A DNA stretch of 64,000 nucleotides from Terfezia claveryi (lineage: Eukaryota > Ascomycota > Pezizomycetes > Pezizales > Pezizaceae): the NCBI GenBank assembly GCA_015179025.1, contig WHUX01000039.1, positions 186,001 to 250,000 of the forward strand, in the 5' to 3' direction. The notes under the pieces were generated by a model. The model saw only the letters and a program-made list of their open reading frames with translations. It ran no database searches and was not told the DNA's origin. This document shows positions 32,313-42,913 of this stretch, piece after piece. Positions within the stretch are counted from its first letter, which is position 1. Each line of letters opens with the position of its first letter. The position numbers and the translations under genes were made by a program.

Positions 32313-33780
32313 TTTTTTTTTTTTTTTTTTTTTATAAAAATACTTGTTACTCTTCTTATTCGGTCCCAGTAAGGGGGCCATGAAGAGCCACCCGGAAGCC
32401 CGGGTGGATTCAGGACAAGGCAAGTTAATCTGCCAGGTCCGGCGCGCAGAAAGCAATGAAGATAGATACATGTGTATAGGAAATCATAGGGCAGAGGGCC
32501 TCCGTGCTGTCATTAAGCGCCACTGGCGGATGACCCCAAGAGGCCTGACTGAGGCCCTCTGCCGGAAACCAAAGTGTAACAACAAAGGACTTAAAGTGTG
32601 AGAAAAGTGTAAGGGAACTCGTGAGTGCTACCAGCCAGCTAAGGCCAGCCCATCCTAGCGTGGATGGATGTTAGAATCGCCATGTCTTGTAAAAGGATCG
32701 CGCCGCCCCCTCCTGTATTTACATATTCCCGTGCCTCCTTCCTGCCATCCGCTTGTACAGAAAGCCGAAGAAAGCTTCAACAGCATCCCAATTGTCCTCC
32801 TCCTCCTCTTCGATCCAGATCGGGTAGTCGAGATCCTCCCAGTCCTTGATGCTGCCGAGTGCTTGTCTGTGAGCGTGTAGGAGAGGGCAGTCAAAGACCA
32901 AGTGTCGGCCATCTTGGGAGTGATGTCCGCAGGGACAGGTGATCGATTCTGCCTTACCAATCTTGTGGAGCCAGGCTAGTTGAGGCCCCTTGTCTGTGCG
33001 ACACCAGGTGTATGCGGATAGAGCGTGGCGATTCCAGGCTGTCCTCTTGATGCCGAACCCTGCTGCTGTGCGAGCCTGACTTCTTATAGCTTTCGAAGCT
33101 TGTCTGATCCCTCCTTCTGTCACTATCGAGTCTGAGCAGGAGAGCTGACCGAGGGCGGAAGCGAAAGCTGCCAGTTGGTCTGCCTTCTCGTTGCCTGGGA
33201 TCCCGATATGAGAGCGGACCCAGGAGATCGTGGTGTCTTGGGAGGTTGCCTCCCTTTCCTTAAGTAAGGCGACAAGTTTGCGTTCAATCCCGCTGCGACT
33301 AGACTGGGAGCCCTGAGAGAGGCTGACAGCTGAGGAAATGGCCACGCTTGAGTCGGAGATGAGAGCGACCACTGGGAAGTCCTTGCTTGCTTCTAGAGCC
33401 AGAAGAATGGCTTGTCTTTCTGAGTCTGCGACTGTGGATTCTGTGCCTAGATACGAATGTCCTGAGCTTGAAGGATTGCCCCTGCTATCTTCCGAATAGA
33501 ACGCTGCAGCGTGGTGTCCATTTCTCCCGGTGCCATCCGTATAGCAGATGCGCCAGCCTTCCTCCATTAGGCTCCCTAGCTTGAGAGCCCATCTGAACCT
33601 GTCCTTCGAAAGCTGGTCTGTGGGCTGGTAGAGGGTGACTAATGTTAGGGGACTTAAAGATGGAGGGAATTCCTCTCCGAAGCTGAGGAGAGAGGGATAA
33701 GAGGTGGCTATGTTGAATGCCGAAATTATAGGGGATGCAGAGGGGATGGAGAGGAGAGAGAGGAGAGCCTTGTTCCCTAT
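32313..33780 (-). mobile_element. 5'-truncated LINE with perfect 14-bp target duplication
   Basis: TATGCGGCCCCGTA flanks the element at 32299-32312 and 33781-33794. The duplicated sequence is half-LINE tail, so the LINE jumped into the tail of another retroelement. Poly(A) is seen as the T-run at 32313-32333. It holds an open RNase H-containing ORF2 end (to 32719) and about 400 bp of 3'UTR. The perfect duplication and intact frame make it one of the younger insertions. Confidence 0.85.
32719..33780 (-). CDS. LINE ORF2 C-terminal part with RNase H domain (5'-truncated)
   Basis: About 353 codons open without a stop; the frame continues upstream only through unrelated half-LINE tail. RNase H residues are all visible: CYTDGTG (first Asp), STVADSERQAILLAL (Glu), ALISDSS (second Asp) and GNEKADQLA (last Asp). 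The following region leads to CPCGHHSQDGRHLVFDCP, a Cys/His zinc-binding motif typical of the C-terminus of fungal LINE ORF2 proteins, and an acidic WIEEEEEDNWDAVEAF end. RNase H removes the RNA template during second-strand synthesis. Reverse transcriptase and endonuclease domains are absent by 5' truncation, so it is not autonomous. Confidence 0.8.
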   Translation of the reverse strand: MGNKALLSLLSIPSASPIISAFNIATSYPSLLSFGEEFPPSLSPLTLVTLYQPTDQLSKDRFRWALKLGSLMEEGWRICYTDGTGRNGHHAAAFYSEDSRGNPSSSGHSYLGTESTVADSERQAILLALEASKDFPVVALISDSSVAISSAVSLSQGSQSSRSGIERKLVALLKEREATSQDTTISWVRSHIGIPGNEKADQLAAFASALGQLSCSDSIVTEGGIRQASKAIRSQARTAAGFGIKRTAWNRHALSAYTWCRTDKGPQLAWLHKIGKAESITCPCGHHSQDGRHLVFDCPLLHAHRQALGSIKDWEDLDYPIWIEEEEEDNWDAVEAFFGFLYKRMAGRRHGNM

Positions 33781-34579
33781 TATGCGGCCCCGTAAGGGGG
33801 GCCATGAGGAGCCACCCGGAAACCCAGGTGGATTCAAGGCAGGGCAAGTGTCGACGCAGATAAGTACACAAAACCGATGGGAGACTCATGAATGGGATAC
33901 TCCCATGCTGTCATTAACCAAAAGTGCCGGATGAGCCCGAGGGACCTGACAGGAGCCCCGAAAGAAAACCCTCTCGCAGGTGGAAAACCAGAGACTTGCA
34001 GGTGGAAAACTCGACACTACTCGCAAGTGGGAAAACCCCCAAAAACCCAACAAACCCTCGCAGGTGGAAAAGCTGAAAGAAAAAGCCCTCCCGACGAAAG
34101 GATGCCTTGCGGCCTGTCAATGGACCTCCGGCGAAAGAAAAGTCATATGAGCTCCGATGGTAAAGGAAAACAACACCCATTCCCCATTATTGCCCCTGGG
34201 ATAATCATCTACTCCATGGCAGTCATATGTTGTGGTTCGGAAGATATTCCCATGCGGAGCCCGTGCCTGATGTTGATCACTTCTTTCAGGTAGGTGACTA
34301 GCGACGAAGCCGACTTCCTAGCCTTCCTATCTTCTTGTAGTAGCCAGCGGATACCCAGGATCTGGGTCTTCTGATTGTCCTCGCCTATCCAGCGGCGCAT
34401 CAAACCGGGCTTGTATTTTGTTGGTGCTCCGTGTATCACTATGGTTTGCGCTTGTGTTGTTAACTATTTGGAGGTGCAACTCTGGTTGTACAGTGGGGCT
34501 ATTCTCCATACTCCTGGGGGCCCGGTACACCACCAGAGCCCCACAGAACAAGCAACCGCAGTAGGTACCCAACCAGACT

Positions 34580-35315
34580 AGTAGGTACCTTATCGACATG
34601 CAATCCCAATGCTTCCCGCTATGTACGCTAGCGTGAGGGCCTTCTAGAGTGGGCTAGCAATGTTGCCGTATGCACAATAGCGCAAGCAGCCCGCTCAAAG
34701 TTGGCTTGCTACTAGATTTTTTGACAAACCCAACTCGTTTCAGATACGCCATCTTCACTATCTTAGAACTCCAGCAATGGGGATTCCGATATACAGAAAT
34801 CCGAAATTAATATTTAAGAGTTTCTGGGCCTCTCACGAGTGGCCTGGCTGACTGATGGCCCGGGAGGCCCTTGCGAGAGCTATTAATTGTCTCGCAGCTG
34901 GCTTTGGCCAGCTGCGAGCTGTCGGAGCTCATAGTTGCCTACTGAGTAAAATTTAGATACATATATAGTATACATATAGTAGACGTAAAGAAGTGAGGTG
35001 CGCAATGAAGTGAAGTACTACAAATGGATGGACCGGCTAGCAGCTGCATGAATTCTGTCTTGAAAAGGAGAGGAAGAACAGGACGGACTGGAACAAGAAT
35101 TGTCTTGATATTTATAGGATCACATCAGGTACAGTATGCATTCCTGACTCAACCCTATACAAGAACATCGACGGTACTTCGTGATGCAGCCTCGCGGTTT
35201 ATGTTCTATATGGATAACTTGTCCAACTGACTGAACTGCTGTGTAAAATTTGGTGGTAGCCGCTGCATTTCCCCTGTTAGAAGGCACCAATTGGAATGCT
35301 CTCGCATTGCATATA
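34580..35315. other. Spacer with a 12-bp stem hairpin
   Basis: No gene. CTCGCAGCTGGC (34891-34902) pairs with GCCAGCTGCGAG (34907-34918) across a TTTG loop. Confidence 0.6.
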
Positions 35316-35536
35316 ACGTGACCGACAGGGTTTCCGGTCAAGACAGGGTTTCCGGTCAGCCGCATAATTGCTTTTTTTCCTGCGATATCGATGTCGTGCG
35401 GAGTGAATTAAGGCCCCAGAACAACAAGCCCTGCAACGCAAGTGCGATAATACACCAGACAGTACAAGGTATGATAAGTGGCGCTCAGTTTATTCTGGTT
35501 TAAGCATCGCTAATGCCCAGGAAGGCCAGAAATTAA

Positions 35537-37085
35537 ATGGGGCGGGTCAAGTGTAGGCAGGAGGCAGCGCAAGAGCGAGCGCAACGGGAAGATAATATCC
35601 GGAAGGCCTTAAAGGTAGTGCAGACTATCAATAAGGATGGGAAGCCATAGATGACATTGCGGGATGCCTCTACAGCATTTGGCATACCACACTCTACACT
35701 TCAAGGCCGGCTAAAAGGCGCTAAACCACATTTCCTGGCACATCAAGCACAACAATCCTTAACACCTACCGATGAAAAGGCAGTTCTGCACTGGATTCGA
35801 CATCTAGAAGGTTGCGGCTTTCCCCCGAAGGTTGTCCATGTACGGCAAGCAGCAGAGTTAGTTAGCCAGCAAAAAGTCGGTGAACATTGGATTACCAGAT
35901 TTCTAGATCGACATCCACAATTAGCTGCGAAATTCACTACTCTAATGGATCGTGATCGGCTTGAAGCAGCATCCCCTTATATTGTTTGTGATCATTTTGC
36001 CAAGCTAGGACGTGCTATAAAAAGCAAGGAAATACAAGAGGCTGAGGTATATAATATGGACGAAAAAGGATTTTTGATGGGATTGGCACAAGCATCTAAA
36101 GTCATTTGTTCATATGAAGGAGGAAGCAAATTTAAGATACCTGACAATGGAAACCGAGAGCTATTAACTGTAATTGAGTGTGTTTCAGGTGATGGGAGAG
36201 TCATTCCTTGTTTAATTATTTATAAGGGGGCAAATCACTATATGGGGTGGCATCGTTTACTGGACGTGATGAAGAGTCTAAAAAATTTCGATTTTCTTAT
36301 GTACACAAAGGATGGACTAACTGGATACTGGGTATGGAATGGCTAATTGAAGTATTTGATAAAGAGACTCGAGATTTTGCCAGTGGACGATGGAGGTAAG
36401 TTATAATAAATATTATTTATATACATATACTAATATCTATAGATTACTTATTGTGGATGGTCATTATTCACATGTGCCAATTTTTAGAGAAAATTTACTT
36501 ACATCTCTAATTGATCGCCTGGTACGATTTGGAATATCATGGGAAAAGGATCATCAATTAGTAGAGCGAAGCTTTAAGCAGTGGCGAGAAGCTAATCAGC
36601 TTAATGTTGAGGCTGATATCCGACATCTAGGAAGTAAGAAGCAAAATTTGGCTCGTGTTCTAAATGGAAGAGAAATTGCCCGCCTCTATGATGAACGAGA
36701 GAAGAAGGATTTAGAGAAGAAACAGAAAAAAGCATCCGGTAGAGCACGGTCCTCCAGACAAGCAACAGCTACCCCACTTCAGGCTAGTCACATTGCCCCA
36801 CACAAGCGAACTTCTAAGCGGACTCGATTTCAGACACCTAGTCCAGCTACCCTTGAGTTCGAAACTGATGAAGAAGCATCTTCTGATGACTCTATACTCT
36901 CGACAATTACATTGCAGATTCCTGTTCCCCTCACCCCTATTCGACCCTCTATTGGCCCCTCCCCCGACCCCATGCCACCCCATTCCACCCAGACGATGCA
37001 TTTCTCGTGGCCCTATCCCAGTTTCTCCTGCCCGGCGTGTACTGAGGGCTCGCAGATAGCTTTTAGTGATTGTTTTTGTATATAA
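35537..37085 (+). pseudogene. Pogo-type transposase with intron, premature stop, frameshift and lost third Asp
   Basis: The ATG at 35537 (MGRVKCRQ) is in frame with TLRDASTAFGIPHSTLQGRL (psq helix-turn-helix), interrupted by TAG at 35648-35650. Then come VGEHWITRFLDRHPQL (CENP-B-like HTH) and VYNMDEKGFLMG (first catalytic Asp). A shift near 36255 moves the reading into the frame of KGWTNWILGMEWL. After the intron 36396-36442 the second Asp follows in LLIVDGHYSH. The PLD segment expected ~35 residues later is absent, replaced by RFGISWEKDH, so a deletion removed the third Asp. A basic, Ser-rich tail (KRTSKRTRFQ) follows. Not active. Confidence 0.8.
36396..36442 (+). other. 47-bp spliceosomal intron in the transposase
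   Basis: Donor GTAAGT, branch site TACTAAT (36428-36434), acceptor TATAG. Splicing joins an AG|A arginine codon so that GRWR runs into LLIVDGHYSH, the conserved second-Asp strand. The protein match across the join makes the intron convincing and fits filamentous fungal intron size. Confidence 0.85.
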
Positions 37086-37227
37086 TGGCAATTTCAGGAT
37101 TTCGACCGGAAACCCTATCTTGACCGGCAACCCGTCGCTCACGTTATAGCATGGTGATCATTTCTATGAAAATTGAGTAAAACTAATTCTCCAACTTTTC
37201 CCCAATAGCTATCTCATGAGTTTTGTT

Positions 37228-37325
37228 TGACGTTAGAAATTCCCTCTTTGGTTGTTAGCCACCCCTGACCACTACTACAATAGGAATGGGCACTTGTCCC
37301 GATTGGGTAGTCACGGGAGCACTAG
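37228..37325 (+). repeat. Dispersed ~100-bp repeat, copy 1
   Basis: Similar to 43615-43720 in reverse orientation; shared words are AAATTCCCTCTTTGGTT and GATTGGGTAGTCACGG. Nature unknown. Confidence 0.65.
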
Positions 37326-37559
37326 CCAAGTTTTAAGTTCAATAACAGGTGATCTTAAGAATTTGTCAGTGATGGAGAAACGAGTTTCCTTCCTAATACT
37401 TTAGTTTAACTATCTGATCAGTCTCTGTTTTTCAGCAGATATGGTAGTGGACTATCTGTACAAGATGCAGATACACAAGGGCGATCTAGAGGTATTGAGT
37501 TAGGGACCACTACGCTAAAAACATGTGTGAATGACAAAAGAAATCCGTGATATAGAGTG

Positions 37560-38280
37560 TATCCAATGAAAATAGGGGACCATGATGAGCCACCCATCCG
37601 GAAACCTGGGTGGATTGAGGAGTCTCAAGTGCCGGTTGGCAAAAGCAAACATCCGGGAAAGGACGATACAGTAGAACTTCGTTACAAGAATAATTCGCAA
37701 AAACAGATGCTGACCGCCCTCATACAAAATAATAGGCACATTCTTGAATTTTCCATAATATTCTTATTAAGAAATGCACACTTGCAGGGAAATTTAATCA
37801 CTAAAGATGATGCAATGCTGAATTCTCTGTCTGACGTCAATTATATAGGGCTCACAAGGATCACCTCTGCTACAATCAACTTTACAACCTTTCCTAAAAT
37901 CTATTCCACGACGGGTGCGAAAACAGCAGAAAGAGGTCGGCAAAGGCAAAGGACATTGCTGGGGTGCATAGGGGTGGTCGGAGGGTATGTTGCGGGTATC
38001 CGGTGGTCGGAGAGGATGTTTAGGGGGTATCCAGTGGTTGGAGGGGATGTTGGGGGGTGTTTAAGGGATATAAGGGAGTATCCGAATCCATATATGTTCA
38101 ATTAACTACACATATTGCTCGAGGGATATATTCGCTATAAGAATGGGGGTCGACCGCATGATGAAATGCTTGTAACGAATCACCAATTGGCCAAACAGGG
38201 ATGTAAGCGACACAAAGCAAAAACTCCCATGTTGTTATTAACCGCCAGATAAGCCCCAGAGACCTGACTGAAGTGAGTGC
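37560..38280 (-). mobile_element. LINE 3'UTR relic with an inserted pogo-like TIR
   Basis: The terminal word GGGGACCATGATGAGCCACC at 37573 and the inner UTR words TTATTAACCGCCAGATAAGC (38234) and GACCTGACTGAAG (38262) are in the same orientation but 500 bp further apart than in intact copies. The gap begins with ACAGTAGAACTTCGTTACAA (37670), which looks like a pogo-type TIR. A degenerate ~30-bp GGTGGTCGGAGGG repeat occurs at 37970-38065. Confidence 0.5.
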
Positions 38281-38989
38281 GAAACATGAACCAGAACAAG
38301 ATATTCCGTTAAGAATATTGCGAGACAGCGGAAGTGTTACTAGCGGCAAAGATTGTAGCGATCTGGAGCGGAGGTTCTAATGGGGCCGCGTGCTGATGGT
38401 AAAAGACAGTGGATGGGACAACAGGAGCGTGTGAAGACTTGCTTGTTATAACTAATTACAGAGCGAGCGGGATGTCTTTTATATACAGTGAAGTTGAGAA
38501 AGCCAATGTGAGACATACCGGACATGGATGTTAATCAACCAATGAGAAGCAAGAGAAATACATATAAGCGGAAGCAACGGAAGTGCCAACAATTTTTTTT
38601 TTAAATTTTTTTATATACACATCTGTCCTAAGTGACAACAGAGATAAGCTGAGCTGACGTTGGGTAAGCTTATTGTAGAAGCGCCAGTTATGGCATAGGA
38701 AAAGAGCCAGGTAGAGGAAATGCAGGAAATAAGCAGATATGCTGACTGCAGAGTAATTATCCACCAGGCCACTAATTGGGTAGGTAACTTGAGTGTGGTG
38801 GATGTGCGTTCCAACAAACCACCCAAGTGCCAAATGGCAGAACACGCGAATAATCATAGAACCAATCATAAAGAACCTCAAGTGCCAAATGGCGAAACCA
38901 ATAAACTGATATCGCAAGCGAAACCAAAATGTAAAGAATGAGGAATGAGGCGGTTCCGACAACCTCGCAACGAGTTGCTGAACCGAAAG

Positions 38990-39700
38990 GTGATGAAGGC
39001 ATCAACTGTGCCCCATTCCTCTCCATGCACTCCTGCATCCAGATGGTGCAGTCTACTTCCTCCCAGTGCTTGATGCTGCGGCATTGCTGCCTAGGGCTGC
39101 CCGGTGAGTCTTGTACCTTGGGCAGGAGAAGACGATATGGTGACCGTCTTGTATGTCATGGCCGCGGCGGCAGTTGCTGAATGTCACACTTGTTAGTGTG
39201 ATGGAGCTACGGCTTTTGGATCTCCGGTTCGTGCGTAGCCAGCTGTAGGTGGGGAGGGCGTGAAGGTTCCTTTCCGGTCTTCGGACGCCGAAACCTAAAA
39301 CTACCCGTGCTTCGCTTCTGCGCCGCCTCTAGGGCCTGCCTTCCGTGACAATGGAATCCTTGAGTAACCCACTTGGGTTTCCAGGTGGCTCGTCATGCTC
39401 AATGGGGTCGCATACGAGTACCAAGGAAAAAAAAAAAAAGGAATCCTTGAGCTAACCAGGCCTAGCGCCAAAGTGATGGCTGCTAGCTGATCGGCGTTCT
39501 CGTTACCCTTGATGCCAATGTGGGAGCGTACCCACGAAATGGAAGTGTCGTACTTGTTCAAGCCTCGCTCGATCAGCAGCTCAGCGAGCTCTGTCTCTAT
39601 GCCGCTCCTTGATAGAAGGCCTCAGGAGATATTGATGCTAACCAGATGGCTGCAGCCGGTCAGATAGGATCGCGACCATTGAGGGATTCTTAGGGCGAGT
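38990..39700 (-). pseudogene. LINE ORF2 C-terminal fragment, copy 2
   Basis: Minus-strand pieces show the RNase H end (DTSISWVRSHIGIKGNENAD, 39555-39480) and the C-terminal IKHWEEVDCTIWMQE segment near 39060, aligned with IKDWEDLDYPIWIEE in the 32.7-kb copy. A 75-bp tail insertion interrupts it at 39365-39439. Part of the upstream RNase H sequence continues, much degraded, to about 39900 (TCGTTCCCAAGCTC... region equivalent to the Glu motif). Confidence 0.7.
39365..39439 (+). mobile_element. 75-bp tail-only LINE insertion with 12-bp target duplication
   Basis: Plus-strand piece of the last ~60 bp of a LINE/half-LINE tail (GGGTTTCCAGGTGGCTCGTC) plus an A-run at 39427-39439, flanked by GGAATCCTTGAG at 39353-39364 and 39440-39451. 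It sits in antisense inside the older LINE RNase H. Confidence 0.85.
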
Positions 39701-40099
39701 ACCTTGGCTTGTCGTTCCCAAGCTCAACCGCGGTTTCCTCCCTCAGGTATGAATGTCTGATGACGGGGGGTTACCTCGTTTGTCTTCCGCGTAAAAGGCA
39801 GCGGCGCAGTGGCCTGCTCTCCCTGTGTGCCATTGGCGTAACAGTCTCGCCACCCTTCCTCAAAGCTTCCTCCTATTTTTGCCGCCCATCTGCCCTTGTC
39901 CGTCGAATCTGGATCTGACAGGTGCCATTGCTTGCCTGGCTTTAGAATACCTTGCTCATCACTCGGATCCGTTCGTTGGTGGCCAATCAGTCGCTGCTAA
40001 GCATCCTTACGACAAGTACTGTGTAAGAGGCTGGTTTCGTCCGTTGCATGATAAATACCAATAAAAAACTGGTAGACAACGCAGCAAGGTCATAGTAAG

Positions 40100-40170
40100 T
40101 TCCATGCTGTCATTAACCGGCAATTGCCAGATGACCCCAAGAGGCCTGAATGAAGTTATGAAGAAAGCAT
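40100..40170 (-). mobile_element. Retroelement 3'UTR scrap
   Basis: CCATGCTGTCATTAACCGG and GACCCCAAGAGGCCTGAATG match the inner 3'UTR signature of the LINE/half-LINE group on the minus strand. Confidence 0.6.
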
Positions 40171-40885
40171 GGCCGAGAGAAGAAACAAAGTGTTAAATTG
40201 AAGTCAGATAGATGCGTATGTATAAATAAGCAACACGGCAAAAGGCAAAAATAAGCATGAGTGTCATCAAAAGTCTTGTTCTTCGTTGGGGGTGGCCGTT
40301 CCGTGGTTGAGGGGACTCGATAAGTGAGGCGGCACATAATCTGGAGCAGCGTAGCGATCGAGGGCCTGGGATCGGATCGGGATCCGCAGAAGGCATGGAA
40401 ATACGCGATCGGAAGTGTGGAGGACCCGTTCTGTGTGCGCGGAAAGATCCAGAATGCGGGTAACTTGATGGAATGCGCTTGGATTGGGGATGGATCATGG
40501 GACTGGAAGGACCCGTGAGGAGGCGGATGCGGATCAGGAATGGTACGAGAAGATGAGAGACGCTGCAAGTGGTGAACAGTGGTGACCCCTGTGCGAGGTG
40601 CCCAGGTTAGATTGAACAAGGTGGAGAGTGAGCGAAACTATGTGAAGCAGTGTTACCGTGGCAGTAAGCAGTAGAGCGAGGATATTCCAATTGTGAGTTG
40701 ATTGTATTATTCGATGCTGAAAGCGAAGGGCTTTATATACATGAATTGTAGGTAAAGCACGAGCTTGACACATGAGAATGAATGAATTGTACTAATCCAA
40801 GAACAATGCGGGGAAGACAGCTTAACGGAGAAGACAGCTTAACGGGGAAGACAGCTTAACGGGGACTGGGCATTTGATTTTAACA
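40171..40885 (-). mobile_element. Possible LTR-retrotransposon remnant (LTR and gag start)
   Basis: On the minus strand a TGTTAAAATC start (40885) follows a GGGGGT purine run. A U3-like stretch comes next, then a TATA box TATATAAAG (40731-40739 region), and downstream a frame (to 40113) with a Pro-rich start and SIKLPAFW, reminiscent of Gag capsid beginnings, that soon loses similarity. No second LTR or pol was found. A weak call: it could be unrelated promoter-like sequence. Confidence 0.3.
40812..40862. repeat. Three 17-bp tandem units
   Basis: GGAAGACAGCTTAACGG three times, at the edge of the putative LTR. Confidence 0.9.
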
Positions 40886-42913
40886 ACCCCCAGGTTTGTA
40901 GGCCCCCTATATCTCCCGGGTGAGAAGGCATGAGATCGACCTTGGGGTTGGATAATCTACCGGACTCGTTCCGGGAATGCGGTCTCTTCTCTCGTCATAG
41001 GTTAGACAACTTGAATACCAGTATTGAATTAAAAACAAAAAAAAACACGAACAAGGAAACGGAGCTAAGGAAGCAAGTGTTGCAAGATAAAGCGATAGCT
41101 CGCGATTGGTGGAAAAAGTGCCTTTACCCCCTTTGTTTTGCTTCTGCCTGCCACAAATAAAGGCTCTAGTGGTGCCAGCTGGAGATTGTCTTGTTCCCGA
41201 AACCGACTCGGGATAGAACCAAGGTAAAATGCTTGCGTCCAATTGCCGTGAGCGCATAGTAGGAAAGCGGGGCGAAATGAAATACCTCAGCAGACTGCCA
41301 TGCTAAGGGGAGCGGCACGCGGTGATCAGCCAGCCTCACCTACGGTGCAGAGCTGGGAGCGAGGAGTAGGCATGGCTGGCGGTGGAATACCCGGGCTGCG
41401 TCGCTGGGGCTTGGAGAGGCAAGAAAGGCCATGGAGCCCGCAGGCATCGAGGAGCTGGAGAGGGCAATGTTGAAGAGAATCCGGTGGGCAGCCTCAGTCC
41501 ATGCAGGGAAGTCCCGAGACCTAAGACCGACAGCTGAGAACAGCATCGCGGCTCATATATGGGTGTGCCTGGATAGCGGACAGTATGGAGCCCGGAGAAG
41601 ATAGGGTGGGATGAAGAGTGGTGTGAGAAGGTGTGGGAAGCCTTGCGGAGGCGATGTCTCGCCGCGGGATGGCCTAGAACTCGGCTCTGTCTTTCTCTCT
41701 CATTTCTTACTTCAGCTTTGTTTGAGCAGGGCAGGGACTGGCCCTAAGATGGAAAATCGACCTGGTTGGACTCGGAGAAGCGGTCATCGAGTACTGACTT
41801 AAAACGGAAGCAGGCCCCGTTGGGGAGCTCGTTCGTAGAGGGGTTTTGGTAGTAGAACTGAACGTGGATAAAGTGGAGGAGGATTCAGAGATCAGAAGGA
41901 GTATTTGGACGGGAGTAGAGCGGAGGGGGTTGCAGAGGCGGCCACTACCGCAAAGGAGGTCTAACTGGGGCTATATGACATGGTCTTGGACACGGAGATG
42001 ATGAGAATCACGATGGCGGGGGAAGAGTCCGGATATGGTAGACATGAATAACAAATGGCGATCACGCGAAGAGCAGCGCTGGCACGAGCAGCCCCAAGAT
42101 AGTTGGGGCCGCAGAAGTAGTGAGGTCGCAGGGGTAGTAGATATTAGCTGAGGTAGTAGAGATAGCTGGAATAGTGGTGAAGACAGAGTGGTGGAGATAG
42201 CAGAGGCAGTGGAGACACCAGAGGCGGAGATAGGATGTCAGCTCGTGAATTTCCCGGCGAGTTTCCCAGCGAGAAGCCCAGTAGGATTCCCACGGCGGTC
42301 CGTAGCGGGATTGAATGTTGCTTTTGTCGGTAAATCTAGCGGACATTGGATTTGTTATTCTTGCGGTGATTATCTCTATTCAGTCATTAGAGTCGCACAG
42401 CATACGGTAAAGATGTAGGATCACTTACAAATGCAGCCAAAATAAAGAACAAGGGCAGGACCATAAGCGAATAGGTATTGTCAGACCTGTCGGGTTCGGA
42501 AGAAGCCTGGAACTTGAGGCGTATAGGTAAAGGCTTGCCGGGAAAGAGCATAACAGTTCCAGTGAAGATCTGGTACCGCAATGCTCTCAGAGCAGATTTC
42601 GTTTGCTGATGATTCCTATGCTGATTCCTATGCTGATTCCTAGGCTGGTCTGAACACATGCTTGTCAGGAAGCTTTTGATAGAGCCCTTTGGTCTGTACG
42701 GTACCTGTATGGACGTCCACTCTATGGGTCCCAACCAGCTCAGATCGATGAAGATATGAAGCCACTGGATAAGCCATCTACGTAGTTTTGGGTGATATAC
42801 TATAAGGAGGCGCCACCGCTCTCTTGGAATCTCAAGATACCAAGAGCACCCAACGACACGAGCGAGTACGCTCCCGCTGCCCATGAATTGTGTCATGTTC
42901 GTACAAAGCTTAT
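40886..42913. other. Unassigned region
   Basis: No recognised gene. A minus-strand ATG frame of 186 codons (42947-42387) with a hydrophobic end (YSLMVLPLFFILAAF) and an NQHRNQHRNHQQ repeat is open, but it overlaps the better-looking plus-strand candidate at 42914 and has no family match by eye. Confidence 0.35.

Larger units (their letters stand above)
32265..34569 (-). mobile_element. Half-LINE copy 3, split by a LINE in its tail
   Basis: Minus-strand element. ORF1 remnant at 34439-34209 reads KYKPGLMRRWIGEDNQK, ILGIRWLLQEDRK, SASSLVTYL and HGLRMG. The 3'UTR (34200-33795) contains a repeated TTTTCCACCTGCGAG motif and GGTTAATGACAGCATGGGAG in reverse. Its last 16 bp and poly(A) (T-run 32268-32282) lie on the far side of the LINE 32313-33780. 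The 10-bp CAACCAGACT occurs at both ends (32255-32264 and 34570-34579) and may be the target duplication, though the same motif is common in the window. Confidence 0.7.
35316..37144 (+). mobile_element. Pogo/Fot-type DNA transposon, complete ends
   Basis: TIRs of ~41 bp: left 35316-35357 starting ACGTGACCGACAGGG, right 37104-37144 whose reverse complement starts ACGTGAGCGACGGG. TA duplicates flank it (35314-35315, 37145-37146). The TIR itself holds two copies of the 18-bp word GACAGGGTTTCCGGTCAA, likely transposase binding sites. It carries one decayed transposase gene with an intron. Confidence 0.9.

Noticed and set aside
33780..34440. Possibility that ORF1 block, middle UTR and RNase H form one intact LINE
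   Set aside because: The exact 14-bp duplication at 32299-32312 and 33781-33794 and the second tail beyond the LINE show two nested elements.
38531..38962. Hydrophobic minus-strand frame resembling a membrane protein
   Set aside because: No ATG-supported start, runs into LINE sequence, and no family features; likely composition-driven.
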